From assembly GCA_036346255.1 (NCBI GenBank), contig JAYEVH010000383.1, positions 1 to 64,000 on the forward strand: 64,000 bases of DNA, written 5' to 3'. Shown here one piece after another: positions 11,881-22,336 of this stretch. Position numbers and translations under genes: made by a program. The notes under the pieces are model-generated. The model did no database searches, was not told where the DNA came from, and saw nothing but the letters and a program-made list of their open reading frames with translations. Origin of the DNA: Ampelocalamus luodianensis (lineage: Eukaryota; Streptophyta; Magnoliopsida; Poales; Poaceae). How positions within the stretch are numbered: the first letter of the stretch is position 1; each line of letters begins with the position of its first letter.

Positions 11881-12735
11881 GGTGAGTTCCCTGTACCCCA
11901 CTCGTACCCATGCGCACCCTAATTTCCCTTCTTTTCTTCTCCGACACCGCCGCGCCATGTCGCATCCACGGCCGACGCTCGCGCTGCACGCGCCACCGCT
12001 CGCTTCTTCTCGCCGAGCCGCGCTCGTCCCATCAAGCCCGGCCACCCTCGCGCCACCAACCCCGTCATCATGAGCCCCCGGCCACCAGGAGCCTTTCCCC
12101 TCAAACTCCCTCGAGGATCCGCCGCCACAACCGCGCATTTGGGCTTCTTTACCGCCTCCGACCGCCGCCTTCCCTAGCATCCGCCGCCACCTACGTTCCC
12201 TCTTCGGCCTCCCTGTCGAGCCCAATGGCTCCGCCTTGATGAGAGCCGCCCCATGCTCACCCTCCCTGGCCCAAGCCGCCACCGGACCCTCCCCGCCACC
12301 ATCACCGAGCCGCCGCCGCCGCTTTACACCACACGCCGCCGGCGACACCCATCCAACCGGCGCCGCCACCCTGTCACCGGCTCCGCCACCTCGCCAGCTC
12401 CCCGTTCCCGTGCTTAGCCGCCGCTGCCGCGCCCTAGCCCGCCGGTGATGAACCGGAGCCGCACGCACCCGCCAGCGCCACTCGTGTGTGGCATGTTCGG
12501 ACCGTGGAGAGAGGACATGTGGACGCCACATCAACCAAATAGGTACACGTGGACGTCACGTCATCAAAAACCAGTGATGTGGCTGCCACATCATCCAAAA
12601 CCACCAATGAAACCAGCGTAGGGTGTAAATTGATCTGGTATTGACAGTTCGAGGGTGCAAATCAGACGATTTTGGAGTTCAGGGGGTATTTTGAACTCAG
12701 CGCAAAATTCAGAGATGTAAAATAGACTTATTCCT
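11881..12735. other. GC-rich tract, no gene supported
   Basis: From 11881 to about 12480 the sequence is very GC-rich with CCGCC repeats, giving proline/arginine/serine-rich open frames on both strands (plus 11910-12239; minus 11878-12534). Open frames on both strands are what GC-rich sequence gives by chance, and no motif is seen. From 12480 to 12735 are short repeated ACGTGGACG and CCACATCA units and phrases like those in grass transposon termini. Confidence 0.4.
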
Positions 12736-12910
12736 AAATAAATTGACAGAAGAGATGCGAGAGGGCAACACATCAACTTCTTTATTCCAATGATTTGATG
12801 TGTACAAAATAAATAGTCTCTCCTCTAAATATATATAGTGGTATGTGGCCACCTCCCCGTCTTGGAGAAGGAGAAACTGTGAGGGGCCCACACGGTCCCC
12901 ACTGTGGCGC
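12736..12910 (+). repeat. direct repeat, copy A (partner at 14774)
   Basis: This stretch, starting TAAATAAATTGACA and including TTCCAATGATTTGATGTG and TATGTGGCCACCTC, recurs at about 14774-14937 with roughly 85% identity by eye. The two copies lie about 2 kb apart in the same orientation. They could be parts of decayed LTRs of a small retroelement, or a local duplication; no clear TG...CA ends, primer site or coding sequence was found between them. Confidence 0.6.
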
Positions 12911-12974
12911 CACACCTCATCCTGTGCAGGACTCGGTTTTGTAACAGCTCGCAGTACACAAAAGAGTATCAGCT

Positions 12975-13224
12975 GATTGCCAACCATAAAGAGGCAATAT
13001 TGGTCCATGTCTCTTTATATCTTTGAAGGTACGATGCAAACTCTGTAATTTAAGAAACATTTCCAAAGAGGGAGCTTTTAATGGATGAAACCATGAACCG
13101 ATTGCCAACCATAAAGAGGCAATATTGGTCCATGTCTCTTTATATCTTTGAAGGTACGATGCAAACTCTGTAATTTAAGAAACATTTCCAAAGAGGGAGC
13201 TTTTAATGGATGAAACCATGAACC
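12975..13224 (+). repeat. tandem duplication, two 125-bp units
   Basis: The unit starting GATTGCCAACCATAAAGAGG occupies 12975-13099 and is repeated at 13100-13224 with no difference noticed by eye. The minus strand has an open frame through both copies (PSLEMFLKLQSLHRTF in each), but no family was recognised. Exact identity means the duplication is recent or subject to conversion, or is an assembly error. Confidence 0.85.
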
Positions 13225-13972
13225 AACCTTTGTCTGAAACCAGAATTTAAAGGGAGGCATGTTAAACGCTTGTTGTGAAGTTTATTGCAGGGTTATTCAA
13301 ATCAGGCTAGCATGCAAAAAAAATTGTTAGAAATCGATAGAAAAATAACAAAGTAGATCAAAAACAGGAAGACACCGATTTTTACGTGGAAACCCTTTCA
13401 AGAAAAAACCACAGGCGCACGGCGGCGATCTTCACTATATCAGAAAAAGTGTTTACAAAATGTAGGAATTTTAATAAGTCATCAACTAATCATGTGCGGC
13501 TTAAAATGGGTATATATGATGGCATAAAACTGACTCGAGTCAAAGACGAAAACAAATCCGAAAAAGAAATGGGGGCTCTGCCCCCACCCCACCCGACGGA
13601 CCCTCGGGCTACATCGTGGGCCTCCGTATAGGCCAGGTCTGTCATTGCGACGCTCCGCGTCTCTAGACTTTAGCCTCTTTAGAATTCGAATCACATATCA
13701 ACATAAAATAAATATGAGAAATTTTGATATATATGCCACCGTTAAGTGCTTGATTTAAAGATATGGCGCTCCTTAATTGGTCATTTGAAATATGCAACTC
13801 CCGAGTGAGTATACTCTCAGGAATGCCATTATGGAGCTTTTGAGCTAATTTCTCCGAAATACATCCTTGTATTTGAACCCGTATTTTCATGTGGACAAAA
13901 ATGTCCAGCGCCCGACATGGGTATCAACACCTGTAGAGGCGCAGAACTGCAGATGATGAGTAGTCAGTATAA
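13225..13972. other. intergenic, retroelement-like fragments
   Basis: No gene is supported. The stretch around 13370-13430 (ACCGATTTTTACGTGGAAAC and following) resembles sequence common in grass copia elements, and 13570-13630 is a GC-rich patch. No boundaries or target duplications could be drawn. Confidence 0.4.
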
Positions 13973-14597
13973 GGCTGCTCCCAGTGGGTGGTTTCTTACT
14001 ATAGTTTCTTATTGCATGAAAAGCATTTAGATACCACCTTCCCAATGCATTGTATCCTAAAGTGTTGTATCTTAGGCCTTTAATATAGAGTATTTACTAG
14101 TATTTCTACCTAGGATACTGTGTATAAGTAGTATCTAAGAGCATCTACAATAGTGTGTTTCTTAACTTGTTACTAAGAGGAGAGAGAGTATTCAATCTAA
14201 TAAAAAGAAACTACTCTTCCAATAGATTGTTACTTGAGCTTGTATCTAACTTTAATTGCTACAAGTGTGCATGATGATTCTTGATATCAACAAAACGCGT
14301 TTTTAAGTAACAACCAAGTCTCCAATAGCTATTTTGTTATTTCTTGTGTCTTGGTATCAACAACTTGATTGTTTCTTCATCTAGAAACAACTTCACTCTC
14401 TCTCCTCACCCTCTCTCCTCCACATCACCTAAATGCTGATGTGGCTACTCTTTAGTAATAGCTGACGTGTATTGTTGTAGATGCTCTAAATAAGATACTA
14501 ATCAGTTCTCTCTCTTCCTTAATTGCAGTGACACATCAGCCTTTTGCCTATGTGGCAGTCTTAAAAAACTTACCAAGGTAAAGTATTGGGAGCAGCC
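13973..14597. mobile_element. Tourist-like MITE (outer), split by a second MITE
   Basis: Inverted ends GGCTGCTCCCA at 13973 and TGGGAGCAGCC ending at 14597 are flanked by TAA on both sides (13970-13972 and 14598-14600). A 3-bp TAA target duplication with such ends is typical of PIF/Harbinger-derived Tourist MITEs. It is non-coding. Another MITE (14139-14486) is inserted in it, so the outer element was about 275 bp before the second insertion. Confidence 0.85.
14139..14486. mobile_element. Tourist-like MITE (inner)
   Basis: Ends GAGCATCTACAATAG at 14139 and TTGTTGTAGATGCTC at 14486 form an inverted repeat, and TAA flanks both sides (14136-14138, 14487-14489). It is 348 bp, non-coding, and sits inside the Tourist MITE 13973-14597, so it is the younger insertion. 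Confidence 0.87.
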
Positions 14598-14773
14598 TAA
14601 GCCGGTGCCACTGGGCCTGCTTGTTCCCGAGGCAGATCTGGTTTCGCTTGACAAGGAAGATCTGACACCATCTGCACAGGACACTTTGGAAACTAGTGTG
14701 GCCGAGCGATCCAAAAGTCAATCATTTTGCTAGAACAAGAGGAATCACGATAATTAGCAAGAGCAATAGTAGA

Positions 14774-14937
14774 TAAATAAATTGACACAAGAGATGAGAG
14801 AGGGCAGCCTGTCGACTTATTTATTCCAATGATTTGATGTGTACAAAATAAATAGTTTCTTCTCTAAATATACAGAGGTATGTGGCCACCTCTCCGTCTT
14901 GAACAAGAAGGAGAAACCGTGAGGGCCCACTGTGGCA
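14774..14937 (+). repeat. direct repeat, copy B (partner at 12736)
   Basis: This is the second copy of the repeat described at 12736-12910, in the same orientation, beginning TAAATAAATTGACAC and ending near CCCACTGTGGC. The sequence between 14601 and 14773 holds no recognised gene. Confidence 0.6.
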
Positions 14938-15349
14938 AAATTAATGATTTGATGTGTAAAATTTACTCTTCTCAAAATTAATGGTGAGCTAGCCGGGAAT
15001 GTGCATGTCTTTTTCTAGTTTTTGTGTTGTTCTCATGGAGTTAGAAAAAGAAACGAAGTGTGTGATCGCCATGGGGTATTGTAGTAAAACAAGCCAGTTT
15101 CATATTTCCACATTACTGTTTGTGTTGTGTTAAAGAATAAAAAGGTTTCTTTCTGCCTTATGGGGTTATTTCTTTAAATGCCACAGAAGACTGAAATTTG
15201 GTCTTGTTCTTGTTTCATGAATTGCTTTTTTTTTTCTAGACTGTAAGAAGAAAGATTTTACGATATATCATTGTTGTGGTTGTAGCATAGGATGAATATT
15301 TATTTCTTATCCTGCTAGTACTAGATTAGTGCTGGCCTTCTGTGATAAT

Positions 15350-15513
15350 TAGATAACACAGACGGTTATATAATTAGAACCGTCTGTGTTGTGACTTATC
15401 ACAGACGGATTTTTAACCGTCTGTGATAACCGCCAGCTTATCACAGACGTACAAAAACACAGACGGTTGATGACTGTTCCGAACCGTCTGTGATAAGGCT
15501 GTGTGTAGTAGTG
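15350..15513. mobile_element. CACTA-type terminus with inverted subterminal repeats
   Basis: The motif AACCGTCTGTG and its complement CACAGACGGTT occur alternately about seven times within 165 bp, and the stretch ends GTAGTAGTG at 15513, the reverse complement of CACTACTAC. Short inverted subterminal repeats next to a CACTA end are typical of En/Spm-like (CACTA) elements. A matching CACTA left end was not found, so this is a truncated element or a solo terminus. The repeats could form a strong hairpin. Confidence 0.6.
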
Positions 15514-15826
15514 TGCATGCAAGCATGAAGTAAATTTTCTCCTCTATTAAGTGGGAAAAAATGGTAGCACATCCCAAGTTAGAATCTAATAGAGCACCAC
15601 TTGTTCCAACAAGGCATAGATAAGACAATTATTTATCTATTCTTCATTAGCCACATATGAAATGACGAGGGGTCAAACAGATGATACCTATGTATTCACC
15701 AAAGATCAAGCAACCATTTGGGATTATGCATGCATACATGTGGCTAAGGTCTTCACTTCCTAAAAATGATCACTTGTTCTGTGAAGGCAATCAAATAAGA
15801 AACAAAAACACATGTACAGCCTGAAA
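15514..15826. other. intergenic, nothing recognised
   Basis: AT-rich sequence between the CACTA terminus and the inverted-repeat element. No coding potential or repeat structure was seen. Confidence 0.5.
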
Positions 15827-16236
15827 CACATCTCTCTTCTCGAGAACAGTATTATTTGTAGGAATTTTTAAATATAGCAAATGAGCTCAAACAATTATGA
15901 ACTTTTTTTTGCAGGCTTATGACACATTTTAATTTCTTGTGTAATTTTTCCACAATTTTATATATTCTGCATTTTTCTCGAAAATTCATTTAAAGATAAT
16001 GCCTGTAGGAATTTCTAAATATACAAAATGAGCTACAGAAATTATGAATTTTTTGAAGACTCCTTACACAGTATACTTGGTTGTGTATTTTTTAGAATTT
16101 TATATGTTATGAAATTGTCTAAAAAATTAGGGTTTTAGGTATTGAAAATTAGAGCTATAGGGAAATTAGGGTTTTAGGTTTCGAAAATTGAGGTTTCATG
16201 ATTTCTTGTGAATGGTTATCGGGTGTATTAGGGTTT

Positions 16237-16605
16237 TATGAATTAGGGTCCAAGTGCAACAAGGGCTACACGTTTGTCAACATGACAACGACAATGTCAC
16301 TGTGTCGGCTCCACGCCTTCTTCCAGGGCCACCACTGGGAGGCTGCGGGATCCAAGAAGATATGCAATGTCGTGCACGCGTGCATCGGGCTACGTATGTC
16401 GCCGCCATCTTTGAAAGTCCCCCGTAGCTCGACGTCGTAGATCTTTTAATTAGCATTCGTTGCGTGGAATTCGTAGGGCTTAACGCCTTCGTGGAGCACT
16501 TCTCTGGATCACAGTTCTTGCCGGTGCGCTTTGAGCTATCGTGGGACGGTGTCCGGCAGATGGAGGAGCACGTGGTCGGCTGTCTAGCCGGCTCCTACTG
16601 ATTAG
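16237..16605 (+). pseudogene. MEI2-like RNA-binding protein fragment (RRM_2)
   Basis: One plus frame reads SKCNKGYTFVNMTTTMS, LHAFFQGHHWEAAGSKKIC and VVHACI. This is the conserved core of the C-terminal RRM (RRM_2) of plant MEI2-like proteins, which usually have KCNxGYxFVNxT and a W-x(n)-S-x-K-(I/V)-C block. After a probable intron (donor near 16396, acceptor TTCGTAG ending about 16480) the reading resumes with FVEHFSGSQF, also MEI2-like, and ends at a stop near 16605. Only the 3' part of such a gene is present, about 95 codons. It lies between long inverted repeats, so transposon capture is the simplest explanation. The closest relatives are probably the short single-RRM MEI2-like proteins of grasses. 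Expression cannot be judged. Confidence 0.72.
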
Positions 16606-17940
16606 ATTAAACTTTTTTTGTCGCATACCAGCCAAATGTCTATCTATCTTGCATTCTATCCGTTCTTGCTATTGATGGATAGAACATGAGATAGATTTAG
16701 GTTGGCTTGATTCCCGGTCAATTGTGTGTTTTCCTTGTTCAAGCATGCGTCATTGAAGCTTGATTTGCCCTTTATGTTGTATAATATATGCAGTGTTGTA
16801 TTAGCTGAGTTGTTGAATGATCTAGTCTGAATCTTCGTTGTGCTTTGTATGTGTTGTAAACTTTGGCTTGTAATTCTTGTGTCGCACGGTATTAAGCCTA
16901 CTTAAGTCACTGATAAACTTTGTCTTGCGGTTGTTCCACTCGGTATTAAGCTTACTTTAATTATTCTTTGTGTTAAATTATTAGCATTATTCACAGTTGC
17001 CACATGATGGAGTCACATTGTATTGTACTTCCAGATCAGTATATTCCGATTCTCATCCTTAAACATACTAGACAATAGTTTTTTTTTGTCCTTAATTAGT
17101 CTCAGGTTGGAATTTTAGTACAAGATTTGAGGATTCCCTGAGAATGATTAGGCCCTATTTAGTACCAGCTGTTTTTAAGCATTGGGCCATGTTTAGTACC
17201 AACTGTTCTTTAAGCATAATAGAACACTAAATTATGCTTACAGATTGAATAAAATATCCAGGTAGTAGTTTTTAGTGAAAGATTTTTTTTTTAGATTCTA
17301 TGCTAGAATGAAACTCCTGTGAAATTTCATCATATACAAGGTTTCAAATACAAGAGTCTTGCAAGTAGGGCTGTTCACAAGAGTCTTAAAAGAATATTAT
17401 AGATAGGAGTTTTGCAAGAATTATGTCGGAAAGAGTTTCTCGCATTCTGAATTTATGGACCTAAATAATCAAGTTCTTGGAAGATAACTGCACACATTCC
17501 AGACTTCTGTGATATTTGCAATGAAGAGCAGGATCTGCTCGATTCCATGTAGCTTTTAGACTCCTAGGGTCTTTTTTGAAAGTAGAATTTTTAGAGGAAT
17601 TTTGAAGGAATAGAACCCTATAGGATAGTTTCCTATATGGACCAAAGTAACAAAGGAATAAACTTTCAATATTCCTATGAAATTCTTATGGAATGACTCA
17701 ATTGATTATTCACGTGAATTTTTAGAGGATTTTTATATGAGGTTATACTGAAAAATCATGTCTTTCTTGGCCCCCTCTCTTTTAAGTTCCTGCAAATTTC
17801 AGGTGGAGCTGACATGTGGGTCGGTGAGCTTTTAGGGTTTCATGATTTCCACATTTTATTTGTTCTGAAATTATCTAAAAAATTAGGGTTTTACATTTTG
17901 GGAATTAGGGTTTCATGATTTCCACATTTATTCAAATGAA
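16606..17940. other. interior of the Pack-MULE-like element, non-coding
   Basis: AT-rich sequence from the MEI2-like fragment to the right inverted repeat. Around 17150-17220 a phrase resembling TAGTACCA(G/A)CTGTT occurs twice. No gene is seen. Confidence 0.45.
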
Positions 17941-18356
17941 ATTAGGGTTTTAGGTTTCAGAAATCATGAAACCCTAATTTCTGAAACCTAAAACCCTAAT
18001 TTCCCTAAAGCCCAAAATTTTGAGACCTAAAACCCTAATTTTTGAGATAATTTCAGAACATATAAAATTTTAGAAAAATTACACAAGCAATTATACTGTG
18101 TAAGGAGACTCAAAAAATTACATAATTTTTTAAGCTCATTTTCTATATTTAGAAATTCCTACAAATAGTAGCCTTGAATGAATTATCGGGAAAAATGCAA
18201 ATAGATAAAATTATGAAAAAATTACACAAGCAAGTACACTATGCTGGGAGCCTTTGCAAAAAAATTCATAATTATTTGAGCTCGTTTGCTATATTTTAAA
18301 ATTCCTACAATAGTACTGTTTTTGAGGAGAGAGAATCTATGCCCTTAGGGCTGAAT

Positions 18357-18470
18357 GAGGGTATTTTCGTGCCCCAGGGCACGATGGAGGCATGTCCAGC
18401 CCCCCAGGGGCACGATAGAGGCATGTTCGAACCCCAAGGGCACAGTAAAGCCACGTGTCGCATCCCCACT
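18357..18470 (+). repeat. short degenerate tandem repeat, about 35-bp unit
   Basis: Units containing CCCCAGGGCACGATGGAGGC recur about three times with variation (GGGGCACGATAGAGGCATGT, then AAGGGCACAGTAAAGCCACG). The repeat lies just outside the right end of the Pack-MULE-like element. Function unknown. Confidence 0.6.
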
Positions 18471-20508
18471 TGTCTGTGGTGCTATTTTTGTAATTGATTC
18501 GAAGAATGGGCTATTTTTGTTAATTCATGCGCCAACGGTGACAAATGCACAAAAAATTCAATGCAAGTGACCGTACTAGTTCATTTATAAGGAAGAGGTT
18601 GTTTGGCTGCTAGTTTGCTACCTAGAACTGAATTGATAAAGCCAATCGCAAGAAACACTATGAAATAAAATACAATTACTTACTCTCATCCTGTCATTCG
18701 AAGCGTTTAATGCTCATTTCTGCTTCCTCGTTCTCAAGTAGATGTCGTTTTAGAATGTGTGCAGTTAATATTTTAAAACTTTGACCATTAGTTCCTATAA
18801 AAATATTTAGATTTGTCACAAGGAAATTACATGAGTAGATTTATCATAAGAAAATTATATGAGTAGGTTTTTCATCGAATGTACTTCGACACCATTATAT
18901 TTCTTATACTTTTTGTTACCGTGTAGTTCAAAAAAGTAACTATCAAAAGAGTGTATTGGAGATCGTGTCGATGTCCAAACCGACAAGTAAAAAAAGTGGA
19001 GGTAGTACATCTCACGCTCGACCTTGATGTTTTTCGCTGCGCCTCCCTTTCACCACTCGACGCCAGTCATCTCCTGACCACACTTGATGTCACCCCCCTC
19101 TCCCCTAGGGGTGGACCCAACAAGGGTCATGCATGTTCAACTAAGCACCCAATTTTTCTTTTGCAAAATACCTTGTATTTATTGGATATATTACGCATAC
19201 ATGTTGATAATTAGATCAAATACTTCACATTTATACCCCAATAGATTTCAGCTCACTCCTACACCTCCTCTCCAATTCAGCTCAAGTAGTGCGGCTCATC
19301 CCACAACCCAATAGTTTTCAGCCCATTCGGAGACCCCCTCCCCTTTAAATGTAATCCTAACCTTCCCCCTCTCTCTCAAGCTGTTAGGCGGTGCTATTGT
19401 ACAAGTCCATGAGGCAACCATGCATTGGGCAAGGTGATTTGGTGGCCAACGAGAAGGCGAGGATGGCTCCAGGCTCTAGCTTAACCTTGGCGCCAGCGCG
19501 TTGGATAGAAGGTAGGAGCAAGGTAGCAAGCGCCAAGAAAGCGGGGCATCGAGTGTGACCTTGCTGGGTCGTCGTGGCCGGCAAGTTAGGCCAGACACAT
19601 CGATAGCAGCACATATGCATCCCCATTCCTCAATTCCTTGGTCCCAAATTCCTAATTCAACAATTTTTTCTTAATTATTTTGTAATTTCTCTAAATTCTT
19701 TGTGGTGTTATCTCTAGTATGAAAAATTTATACTTTATTTTTTTTTTTGCTATTGTGGACCATTAACTTTCCATTGATTAATATTTTATTAACTCTGAAC
19801 ATCTTTCCGATAAATCTGGTTTGCTACTGCTCTCTCTCCCCACCATGCTTTGGATTTCTCCTATTTCTTATCCCTATCTTGTGACTCTCCCCTCGGTTGA
19901 AGCTGGCGCGACCAGATTTGAGTTCGGCCACATAATGCTAGCTGAGGTAAGGTGGCAAGGCGGCGGCCGGCGCGAGGTCTGGAGGCAACGGTGGAGCAAC
20001 AACGTGTTCCGTTCGCCTGAAGAGAAGGCAACGTCGAGGAACATGGCGAGGAAGCAAAGGTGCTTGGTGGGGCAAGGTGGTTCAGAGTTGGTGAGGAAGA
20101 TGGCGCGGTTGAGCACGACGTGGGTAGAAACAGAAAATTTGGTTTTCCAAATCCCAATCCAAATGGCAGCCAAACAGAAAATTTGGATTTCAATTGGATC
20201 GAATCAAATTCTAATTGTACTAGAATAGGATTTTGAATCCAAATGAACGAATCAAATTCAATCGAAGGGAGTCAAATGGGATGTTAATGTCCTATTTTGC
20301 GTGAATGCAATATGGCTTATGTATGCTTGCTTTACTATTGGATATCAGTAGAGTCCAGGCCACGATACCTAACATTTAATTTTATATATGCCACTAAAGC
20401 CAATGCATGGTAGGTCAAGTCAATTGTTGCTACCTACTAACCAATCGAATGGACAATTATAAACCTAATAGCTATCATCGAGCAAGTGGGATTATCCATT
20501 GTCATTTC
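18471..20508. other. intergenic, no gene supported
   Basis: Mostly AT-rich. The stretch 18670-19000 has features of a decayed MITE but no clean ends. A minus frame at 19384-19626 (80 residues) and frames on both strands at 19821-20228 lie in a GC-rich patch; none shows a recognised motif, so they are not called. Confidence 0.4.
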
Positions 20509-20516
20509 CTGGTAAG

Positions 20517-21436
20517 TAGCGGTGAAAATGGATCGAATACGGATGAATAATAGCTTTGTCATATTTGTTTTCGTATTTTTCCCCAGACGTGAATATGAAT
20601 ATCCCAAATACGAATATGAATAAAATCGAATATAAATATGAAGCGAATACGAATCGAAACGAACATGGTCATGTATATTTCTCAGAACGTTAAAGCCCCT
20701 TAAATTGTTCGCATTGCAGCAACTTAAACAAAGAATTAGTTTATATGATCAAAATATCCATCAATTCAGTATATGTGCACGTATTTACATCCACTTCCAA
20801 ACATGTTTTTAATGTAAAATAACTCAATATGCTCTCCTTTATATGCTTTATTTACCATTTTTGATTACTCGATATCTATTACCTCCCTCATAAACATTTC
20901 ATAATTCATTATAAAATATTTTTTATTAATATTTATTTATTTATATGCATAATGATTGTGTTTTAGGAATCCCAAGCAAGAAGAATGATGAAAGGAGTCA
21001 TGTTTGGCCAAAATTCGGAGAAATATCGGGTGCTGAAAATACTATTCAGACATTTGGACTTGTTTTGGGGAAATTAAATGGACTCAAATGAAAATATTCA
21101 TAAATGCAAAGTTGTAGATCTCATTGAGAGCTACAATTTTATCCTACTCATTTGCCTAATTTGGTATTCAAACAAGAAAGTTATGGTCTTTGAAAGACAA
21201 TGTACATGCAGCCTCAAACAACATCTCTGGATATCCGGACCTATGTATCTGTGGATATCCGAAGCTGTATTCGTCTTCAACAGATAGTGTGCTATCTAAT
21301 CCATATTCGTTTCTGACAAAAATAATCCGTATTCATTTTCGATCCTACATTACCCGATAAATATCCGAGCTGATAGCATCCGTATTTAAAAATGATTCGG
21401 ATCGATCGGAAACTACCCGAACCATTTTCACCCCTA
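20517..21436. mobile_element. non-autonomous hAT-like element
   Basis: The left end TAGCGGTGAAAATGG (20517) is inverted at the right end as CCATTTTCACCCCTA (21436). Eight-base flanks CTGGTAAG (20509-20516) and CTAGTGAG (21437-21444) agree at six of eight positions, consistent with an old 8-bp hAT target duplication. The 920-bp interior has no transposase; it is rich in ATATCCG and GAATACGAATATGAA-type motifs. A truncated second copy of its right part lies at 51688-51930. Confidence 0.75.
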
Positions 21437-21952
21437 CTAGTGAGCATGACAATCTTGGCATTTATTGTCTGGTTCATTATTTTAGGATATTATTAAAAAA
21501 CTTCCATTGGTTAGTGTCCTATAAAGGGAATCAAACAATCTCACAAACTTGGCTAGTTCAAAATTTTCATTCTTAAAAACAAATTAAATAGACTGAATAA
21601 TAGCTGAAATAGATAATAGAACAGGAAGAATCAGTTTGGGAAACAGAAAACACTAATGAAAAGTAACGATACTGAGCAAAATGGTAAATTAGATAACTGG
21701 AATAGGTAAACATAGATAAATATGTAATTTTACACTATCATAAATTTACTCCCTTCAATCACAAAACATGTCGTTTTGGACATCAATACGGTCCCCAAAA
21801 CACAACTGTGACCACTAATTTCTGTTATAATATATTTATAAAGCCCAATAAATTATAATATTAATACTTTTCGAGATAAATTTACACATATGATTTTTAT
21901 ATATCCAATCTAAATATTTAAAAAGATATATTTAGCCAAAGTTTCAAAGGTT
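21173..21952 (+). repeat. duplicated segment, copy A (partner at 51688-52446)
   Basis: From AAGAAAGTTATGG in the hAT element through its right end, then about 300 bp of flank and most of a Stowaway MITE, this segment matches 51688-52446 in the same orientation at roughly 90% by eye. Similarity stops abruptly after TTTCAAAGGTT in both. The two copies lie on opposite sides of the large MULE. Confidence 0.8.
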
Positions 21953-21982
21953 ATCATGATATGTTTTTGTAACCGGAGGGAG
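21749..21982. mobile_element. Stowaway-like MITE
   Basis: Left end CTCCCTTCAATCACAAAACA and right end TGTTTTTGTAACCGGAGGGAG form an imperfect inverted repeat flanked by TA on both sides (21747-21748, 21983-21984). This is the Tc1/mariner-derived Stowaway pattern (CTCCCTCC ends, TA target). It is 234 bp and non-coding. A right-truncated copy exists at about 52251-52446. Confidence 0.8.
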
Positions 21983-22336
21983 TAGTAATATAAGGAAAGT
22001 TAGAAAAAAATCCAAATATTTCAAGAATAAACAATAAGAAATTGTCACAAAACCACTAGTCAGAGCATGAAAATGTGGGAGTTCCTGAAGGTTGGCAGAG
22101 ACCATAATCGCATAGATCATGAATTGGCACAGTTTGCTATGAAAATCGGGTCAATGTCTTGTGCCCCTAGCATGGGCACCGGATTTTACTTTTCCTCTGG
22201 CGTGTAACGATTGTAGCTTCATAACTAATTAATCAAGTATCTATTGATCTGTGGAAAAAATGTTGAACATCTTTATATTTTGTAGATATTGAGAGGCCAA
22301 CTACTCCTTCCGCCCAGCAAGTACGAGCTTACTATA

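Larger units (their letters stand above)
15827..18340 (+). mobile_element. Pack-MULE-like element with long inverted repeats
   Basis: The sequence 15830-16200 matches the reverse complement of about 17940-18338 over nearly 400 bp. Shared blocks include CAGTATTATTTGTAGGAATT against its inverse ending ACTGTTTTTGAGGAGAGAG, the GCAAATGAGCTCAAA block, and a repeated AATTAGGGTTTTAGG block at the inner ends. Such long terminal inverted repeats with a gene fragment between them are characteristic of Mutator-like Pack-MULEs. A clear 9-bp target duplication was not found, so the outer boundaries (15827-15835 and 18335-18340) are approximate and the superfamily is inferred. The interior carries a MEI2-like RRM fragment at about 16237-16605. 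Confidence 0.7.

Noticed and set aside
11878..12534. 218-residue minus-strand frame
   Set aside because: Very GC-rich sequence with overlapping frames on both strands; Gly/Arg/Ala-rich, no motif.
18670..19005. Possible MITE
   Set aside because: Some inverted similarity near the ends but no convincing terminal repeat or target duplication.
19821..20228. 135-residue plus frame and minus-strand frames
   Set aside because: Open on both strands in a short GC-rich patch, with no recognised domain or splice structure.
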